Assembly (NCBI GenBank): GCA_045537695.1
Contig: JAZSQB010000046.1
Span: 49,683 to 113,682 of the forward strand
DNA: 64,000 bases
Direction: 5' to 3'
Source: RGIG2041 sp045537695
GTDB taxonomy: Bacteria; Bacillota; Clostridia; UBA1381; UMGS1253
Below the pieces are notes generated by a model. That model was given only the letters and a program-made list of their open reading frames with translations. It had not been told where the DNA came from and made no database searches. Below are positions 59,671-64,000 of this stretch, piece after piece; position 1 is the stretch's first letter, and each line of letters starts with the position of its first letter. The translations under genes and the position numbers were made by a program.

Positions 59671-60540
59671 ATGAAAATAAATAAAAATTTTGCCTGCATT
59701 GGCGGCGATTTGCGCAGCGTATATTTAGCAAACGCATTGTTTGAAGAAGGATATCCTATAGCGGTTACGGGCATAAAGCACGACGATTTGAAAATACCGA
59801 TAACCACAGATATTTCTGAAGCCATTCGGAATGCCGATGTGCTCTTATTCCCCTTGCCAATGCTGCAGCAAAACGGTCAAATAAACACACCGTTTGCGGG
59901 AATGAATATACATTTTACCGAAATACTGCCAAACATCCAAAATAACCAAATTGTGCTTGGCGGTAAAATTTCTCAAAGTGTGCAAAATGAATTGAACGCA
60001 AACGGCATTGAATATAAGGATTACTTCGAGCGCGAGGATTTAACCGTTACTAATGCAATGTTGACTGCAGAAGGTGCAATTTATACTTTGCAACAAATAT
60101 ATAAAGATGCACTGTGTCAAAGCAACGTTTTAATACTTGGCTACGGTAGAATTGCTAAGTTTCTGGCAAAAATCATTGCAGGTTATGGCGCAAAAATTAC
60201 TGTTGCCGCGCGAAGCCCAGAAGCCAAATCTTGGATAGAGTCTATGGGATATAACTATATGAACATATTTGATTCAAATGGCTACACAGAATCAATAAAT
60301 GTAATTTTTAATACAGTTCCCCATCTTGTGTTAGATACACTTCGGTTGCAAAAATTAAAGAATACGTGTATTATTGTAGATCTTGCTTCAGCACCGGGTG
60401 GAGTTGATTTTATAGCGGCTGAAAAACTGGGTATACAAACAATACATGCACTTTCATTACCGGGGAAATCCGCACCATACGCAGCAGCTAAAGCGATTAA
60501 AAATGCAGTTTTTTCCATTTTAGAAGAATTGGAGGTGTAA
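59671..60540 (+). CDS. dpaA: Dipicolinate synthase subunit A
   Basis: A 289-residue Rossmann-fold dehydrogenase-like protein (SpoVFA): FACIGGDLRSVYLANAL start, LFPLPMLQQNG, EDLTVTNAMLTAEGAI, then a second Rossmann core VLILGYGRIAKFLAKIIAGYGAKITVAAR and a closing SLPGKSAPYAAAKAIKNAV. With DpaB it makes dipicolinic acid, the calcium-chelating spore-core compound, in the mother cell. GGGGTG lies upstream of ATG 59671. CATAAACTG at about 59635 resembles a sigma-K -10 element. dpaB follows after 2 nt. Confidence 0.93.
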   Translation: MKINKNFACIGGDLRSVYLANALFEEGYPIAVTGIKHDDLKIPITTDISEAIRNADVLLFPLPMLQQNGQINTPFAGMNIHFTEILPNIQNNQIVLGGKISQSVQNELNANGIEYKDYFEREDLTVTNAMLTAEGAIYTLQQIYKDALCQSNVLILGYGRIAKFLAKIIAGYGAKITVAARSPEAKSWIESMGYNYMNIFDSNGYTESINVIFNTVPHLVLDTLRLQKLKNTCIIVDLASAPGGVDFIAAEKLGIQTIHALSLPGKSAPYAAAKAIKNAVFSILEELEV

Positions 60541-60542
60541 TC

Positions 60543-61121
60543 ATGCTACTTGCGCAGAAAAAAATTGGTTTTGCTATTACCGGTTCCTTCTGTACCTTTC
60601 GAAATGTATTAACGCAATTAAATGCACTGGCAGAAACAGGCGCAAATATTCTGCCAATTTTAAGTGAATCTGCTTATGCTTTTGATACGCGATTTGGCAA
60701 AGCAGTAGACATTCGTAAAGAAATTGAAAACATCTGTCATACAGAAATCATCCACACAATCATCGGCGCAGAGCCAATTGGTCCAAAAAAACTACTGGAT
60801 TTACTGATTGTTGCGCCTTGTACAGGTAATACACTTGGTAAGCTTGCCTGTGGCATTACGGATACATCCGTCACCATGGCAGCGAAAGCGCACCTGCGGA
60901 ATGAAAGACCTGTTCTTTTAGCAATTTCCACAAACGATGCGCTCGGTGCCAGCGGCAGAAATATTATGACGCTTCTAAATAATAAAAATTTTTATTTTGT
61001 GCCGTTTGGCCAGGATGACCCACACAGCAAACACAAATCTCTCGTTGCGGATATGCAAAAAATCATTCCTGCTGCAGAAGCTGCTTTGGATGGAATACAA
61101 ATGCAGCCGCTCATATTCTGA
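60543..61121 (+). CDS. dpaB: Dipicolinate synthase subunit B
   Basis: A 192-residue flavoprotein (SpoVFB) of the UbiX/Pad1 fold group: KIGFAITGSFCTFRN start, LPILSESAYAFDTRFG, IIGAEPIGPKKLLDLLIVAPCTGNTLGKLACGITD (flavin/phosphate loops) and VLLAISTNDALGASGRNIMTLL. It is the second subunit of dipicolinate synthase. GGAGG lies upstream of the start; the gap to dpaA is 2 nt. Confidence 0.93.
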   Translation: MLLAQKKIGFAITGSFCTFRNVLTQLNALAETGANILPILSESAYAFDTRFGKAVDIRKEIENICHTEIIHTIIGAEPIGPKKLLDLLIVAPCTGNTLGKLACGITDTSVTMAAKAHLRNERPVLLAISTNDALGASGRNIMTLLNNKNFYFVPFGQDDPHSKHKSLVADMQKIIPAAEAALDGIQMQPLIF

Positions 61122-61125
61122 TTTT

Positions 61126-61151
61126 AAAGCCCGTATTTTTTGCGGGCTTTT
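61126..61151. terminator. Terminator between dpaB and the D,D-carboxypeptidase gene
   Basis: AAAGCCCG (61126-61133) pairs with CGGGCTTT (61143-61150). The converging gene stops within the 3' arm, so it may serve both directions. Confidence 0.8.
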
Positions 61152-62301
61152 AACATACTGTCTTGACAAGCGCAGTGAAAATACGAGACAAAATTTCAAA
61201 ATATGTAATTCTTGGCACCGACTCTGCCGCTAAAGCGTTTATTACGGCAATTTCTTGACCATTCTGCAAGATACGAACTTTACCCAAAATATCTCCTGCC
61301 TTTACAGCAGCTCTGCAGGAAGTGTTTCGTACAAGCTCTGTTTCCACATTGCTTTCTTCCCCTTTTTTAGAAAGAATGTTATAATCTGAAGATGAAACCA
61401 AAGAAACCGTATCAACTATTCCCTTCTCAACTTCAATCTCACCAACATCTTCACCGGCAGCCAAAACCTTCTCTATCCGATAATTTGCAAATCCATAATC
61501 CAAAAGCTTAGAGGTGTCGGAAAAACGTTTTGGTGAGGTTGGTGCACCAAGCACAACTGCAATTAATTGCATATCGTCACGCTTTGCTGTGCCGGACAAG
61601 CAAAACAAAGCATCATCCGTCGACCCTGTTTTCAATCCGTTGGCGCCGGCATAAAACCGAATTAACTTGTTCGTATTTGCAAGCTGAAATTTTCCGTCAC
61701 GCAAACTGTCCATCCAAATCGTTGTATAATTCAGTATTTTCGGATGTTTTAAAAGTTCTGCAGACATAATGGCGATGTCCATAGCAGAAGAATGATGCCC
61801 TTCGACATCAAGCCCGTTTGTATTTTTAAACACCGTATTTTTCATCCCAAGCTCAGCTGCGCGATTGTTCATCATTGCGATAAAGCCTTCTTCACTACCT
61901 GCAATATGCTCTGCCATCGCAACGCATGCGTCGTTCGCAGAGGCGACAGCAATACCTTTTAGCATATCGTGCACAGATAGTGCCTCTCCAGCATCTAAAT
62001 AGATAGTCGACCCCCCCATACTCTTCGCTCTTTCACTGCCGACTACCATTTCGCCCAGGGTAATTTTCCCGCTATCAATCGCTTCCATAATTAAAAGCAT
62101 GGTCATAATCTTCGTGACACTTGCCATCGGCAGCGGCATTTCCGGATTATGAGCATACAAAATCTGTCCGGTTGACTGTTCCATTAGAACAGCAGATTTG
62201 CAGGACAACTCCAGCCCTTTGATTTCTGCACAAAACCCATTCAACTGTGTTGACATTAACATACAATAGCATACAAACCCTATGCAAAGCTTTTTAAGCA
62301 T
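61150..62301 (-). CDS. D-alanyl-D-alanine carboxypeptidase, DacF/DacB type
   Basis: A 383-residue penicillin-binding protein of the S11 family. A signal peptide (about residues 1-25, ending near GFCAE) precedes the catalytic domain with SVTK (MASVTKIMTML), SAN (VASANDACVAM) and KTG (GLKTGSTDDA) motifs, followed by a C-terminal PBP5-type beta domain and a final amphipathic anchor (YFEILSRIFTALVKTVC). It trims the terminal D-Ala of cell-wall peptides. GACATAATTA upstream resembles a forespore sigma-G/F -10, and spore genes surround it, so a DacF-like cortex role is possible. Confidence 0.9.
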   Translation of the reverse strand: MLKKLCIGFVCYCMLMSTQLNGFCAEIKGLELSCKSAVLMEQSTGQILYAHNPEMPLPMASVTKIMTMLLIMEAIDSGKITLGEMVVGSERAKSMGGSTIYLDAGEALSVHDMLKGIAVASANDACVAMAEHIAGSEEGFIAMMNNRAAELGMKNTVFKNTNGLDVEGHHSSAMDIAIMSAELLKHPKILNYTTIWMDSLRDGKFQLANTNKLIRFYAGANGLKTGSTDDALFCLSGTAKRDDMQLIAVVLGAPTSPKRFSDTSKLLDYGFANYRIEKVLAAGEDVGEIEVEKGIVDTVSLVSSSDYNILSKKGEESNVETELVRNTSCRAAVKAGDILGKVRILQNGQEIAVINALAAESVPRITYFEILSRIFTALVKTVC

Positions 62302-62361
62302 AACGCTCGTCTCCCCTTTCTCTTAACTATAATTATGTCAGTTACCCCCTAAAAATGCACA

Positions 62362-62388
62362 AATTAAAAAGCAGTCCGAAGACTGCTA
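62362..62388 (-). terminator. Terminator of the second deacetylase gene
   Basis: GCAGTC-TTCG-GACTGC on the minus strand with a stable TTCG tetraloop, followed by TTTTTAATTT. The gene's stop codon overlaps the stem. Confidence 0.85.
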
Positions 62389-63168
62389 AAGTGCACTATG
62401 CAATTCGAGATTCTGCAATAAATTGTAAGTCGTCCAATGTGCATCCACATTTATACGTTTAAGACGCGTTAAATCATCGCCTGTACGATTCACACCGTAA
62501 TTCCCCACCAAGTTCACAATTTTGTATCCGGCGTGTTTGGCAGCAGCAATTTCTCTCTCTCCGGCAATACCATTTGGAAAAGCAAGCACATTGCATTTTT
62601 TGCCCGTATGTTGTTCTATCAAACGTTTAGACACCGACAGTTCATATGCCAATCGTTCATCACTAAGTGTGGTAGATACCTGATGCGAATGCGTGTGGCT
62701 ATAAATATCAATAATGCCACTGTCAACCATTTCACGTGCCTGATTCCACGAAAAATGCGGATTGATGCTCAGCGCCTTTCCTCTTCTGTCCGTAATGACA
62801 AACATTGTCGCTTTAATGTTTAATTTTTTCAAAATCGGATAAGCATATAAATAGTTGCTCAAATAACCGTCATCGAATGTAATCAGTATCGGTTTTTCCG
62901 GCAAAGCAGCACCCTGCGTTTCGTGCGCATAATACATTTCATATGTAATCGGCGTGTAGCCGGCATTTAAAAGCGCATGCATATGCAGCTCAAACGTAGA
63001 CGCCGGAATGTTCACAGTCATATCATATGGTGCATCCGGATTATAATTATCTACATTATGATACATCAAAATAGGAATGATGCGCGACTGCGCGCCAATT
63101 TGCATCGGAAAAAGCGTGCAATACATTATAAATAAAATACATAATAAAACAGAAAATTTTCTTCGCAT
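62386..63168 (-). CDS. Secreted polysaccharide deacetylase
   Basis: A 260-residue protein: signal peptide (FSVLLCILFIMYCTLFPMQIGA), then a NodB domain with IIPILMYHNVD, ILITFDDGYLSN (catalytic Asp pair), DIYSHTHSHQ (His metal ligands) and VLAFPNGIAG. It acts on cell-wall or spore-cortex glycans outside the membrane. ATG 63168 has GGAG 6 nt upstream and a TTGACA-18-TATAAT promoter at 63201-63230. It shares its domain plan with the gene at 3.9 kb, but the two differ strongly and are separate paralogues. Confidence 0.9.
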   Translation of the reverse strand: MRRKFSVLLCILFIMYCTLFPMQIGAQSRIIPILMYHNVDNYNPDAPYDMTVNIPASTFELHMHALLNAGYTPITYEMYYAHETQGAALPEKPILITFDDGYLSNYLYAYPILKKLNIKATMFVITDRRGKALSINPHFSWNQAREMVDSGIIDIYSHTHSHQVSTTLSDERLAYELSVSKRLIEQHTGKKCNVLAFPNGIAGEREIAAAKHAGYKIVNLVGNYGVNRTGDDLTRLKRINVDAHWTTYNLLQNLELHSAL

Positions 63169-63200
63169 TGTTTTCTCCAAGGGAATAGATCTTTGATAGT

Positions 63201-63230
63201 ATTATAACCTTTTATAATTCCTTCTGTCAA
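63201..63230 (-). promoter_or_regulatory. Promoter of the second deacetylase gene
   Basis: Minus strand TTGACA (63230-63225), 18 bp, TATAAT (63206-63201). Confidence 0.72.
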
Positions 63231-63267
63231 CTATGGAAAATATATTCAAGAAATTAAAAGAATTTTG

Positions 63268-63296
63268 TTGACAATTCAAAAGTTCTGTGTTAAAAT
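63268..63296 (+). promoter_or_regulatory. Promoter of tRNA-Thr
   Basis: Perfect TTGACA (63268-63273), 17 bp, TAAAAT (63291-63296). Confidence 0.82.
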
Positions 63297-63311
63297 AACC
63301 TTCGTTGTTAT

Positions 63312-63387
<76 letters not shown>

Positions 63388-63389
63388 TC

Positions 63390-63421
63390 AAAAAAGCACT
63401 TGCAAATGCAAGTGCTTTTTT
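63390..63421. terminator. Terminator between tRNA-Thr and cotJC
   Basis: AAAAAAGCACTTGC pairs with GCAAGTGCTTTTTT around a 4-nt loop. It is symmetric with A and T runs, so it can end transcripts from both sides. Confidence 0.9.
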
Positions 63422-63425
63422 GCTT

Positions 63426-64000
63426 TTACTTACCTATATACCATTTTTTATTGCCTTTGTTCTGAATGTGATTAAGCGCTTCACCGAATCTCTGGAAATG
63501 CACTACCTCACGTGCACGTAAAAACTTTATAACATCATTTACGTCCGGATCATCAGAGAAACGCAGAATGTTATCATATGTTGATCTCGCCTTCTGCTCT
63601 GCTGCCAAATCCTCTGTTAAATCCGTAATCGGGTCACCGGAGACAGCAAAGCTGATCGCATTAAACGGATAACCAGATGCATCCACAGGGTACACGCCGC
63701 GACCATGATTGATGAAGTATTCCGCAAGCGGACTGCCTTCAATTTGACCGGTCGTTGCGTTTTTCGCAAGTTGTCGTACAAGCGTTCCAACTATTTCTAA
63801 ATGTGCAAGTTCTTCTGTGCCGATGTCCGTAAGTAGTGATTTAGAGATTTCATCCGGCATAGAGAAACGCTGCGACAAATAGCGCATCGATGCGCCCAGC
63901 TCACCGTTCGGTCCACCGTACTGACTTACAATAAAGTTTGCAAGCTTCGGATTTGGTGTTTTAATCTTGACAAGTCGGAGGCCAAGCGGTCTTAGGAAGA
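63426..64000 (-). CDS. cotJC: CotJC-type manganese-catalase-like spore coat protein, 5' end outside window
   Basis: The frame runs from the stop at 63426 to the right edge (about 191 codons seen). It reads TPNPKLANFIVSQYGGPNGELGASMRYLSQ (split here for length) and then LTDIGTEELAHLEIVGTLV, HGRGVYPVDASGYPF, GDPITDLTEDLAAEQKAR, and REVVHFQRFGEAL. The Glu and His residues in EELAHLE, EQKAR and REVVHFQ are the dimanganese ligands of the manganese-catalase/ferritin-like fold. CotJC is part of the spore coat in Bacillus and Clostridia. An internal ATG at 63887 is not the true start. Confidence 0.9.
   Translation of the reverse strand, partial: FLRPLGLRLVKIKTPNPKLANFIVSQYGGPNGELGASMRYLSQRFSMPDEISKSLLTDIGTEELAHLEIVGTLVRQLAKNATTGQIEGSPLAEYFINHGRGVYPVDASGYPFNAISFAVSGDPITDLTEDLAAEQKARSTYDNILRFSDDPDVNDVIKFLRAREVVHFQRFGEALNHIQNKGNKKWYIGK

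Overview
The window looks like a chromosomal segment of a spore-forming, low-to-mid-GC Clostridia (Firmicutes) bacterium. The evidence: spore genes (dipicolinate synthase dpaA/dpaB, a CotJC-type coat protein, a DacF-like carboxypeptidase, two polysaccharide deacetylases); Gram-positive vegetative promoters (TTGACA-17-TATAAT type, often with extended -10); a Trp T-box; the gatCAB amidotransferase; Gram-positive LexA boxes (GAAC-N4-GTTC); and the Firmicutes-like order tig-clpP-clpX-lon-engB. Nearly all genes are core genes. No prophage, CRISPR array, transposase or restriction system is seen.

Left part (1-26 kb, mostly + strand): a truncated ybaK and a divergent DUF1015 gene; tRNA-Gln; typA; a polysaccharide deacetylase; a metal-stress operon (CadC-like ArsR repressor, free HMA domain, CadA-like ATPase, CopA) behind a consensus promoter with a perfect 12-bp dyad; a membrane protein; ligA and gatCAB; a B12-binding radical SAM gene overlapping a methyltransferase gene; a tRNA cluster (Met, Glu, Val); a small AT-rich four-helix-bundle gene; a tryptophan T-box with a stand-alone trpB; a YdcZ-type transporter; DUF1540; a 70-residue unknown; lysA, dusB and guaB.

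Middle (26-34 kb): a 280-bp non-coding unit with 26-bp terminal inverted repeats, then an operon of aminotransferase, HAD hydrolase, polA, coaE and lytic transglycosylase. Next come a LysM protein whose promoter overlaps LexA boxes (probably an SOS division inhibitor like YneA), ruvX and a DUF6873-type protein.

Right part (34-64 kb, mostly - strand): aspS/hisS, engB, lon, clpX, clpP and tig, where trigger factor carries a histone-H1-like Lys/Ala tail; then a long co-directional run that reads, in transcription order, DUF1538 transporter, tandem PII-like protein, metF, detached MetH-reactivation protein, metH, a duplicated Pr6Pr-like membrane protein, pcrA, pncB and a phosphoesterase. After that come the KDG kinase/KDPG aldolase pair, a YkvI-like transporter, dpaAB, the DacF-like gene, the second deacetylase, tRNA-Thr and a truncated cotJC.

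No wholly new multi-gene system is obvious. The best leads are the SOS-controlled LysM gene, the H1-like trigger factor tail, the inverted-repeat element, the PII/DUF1538 pair, the Trp T-box/TrpB locus and the dyad between DUF1540 and the 70-residue gene. All similarity calls come from reading motifs, not from database searches.
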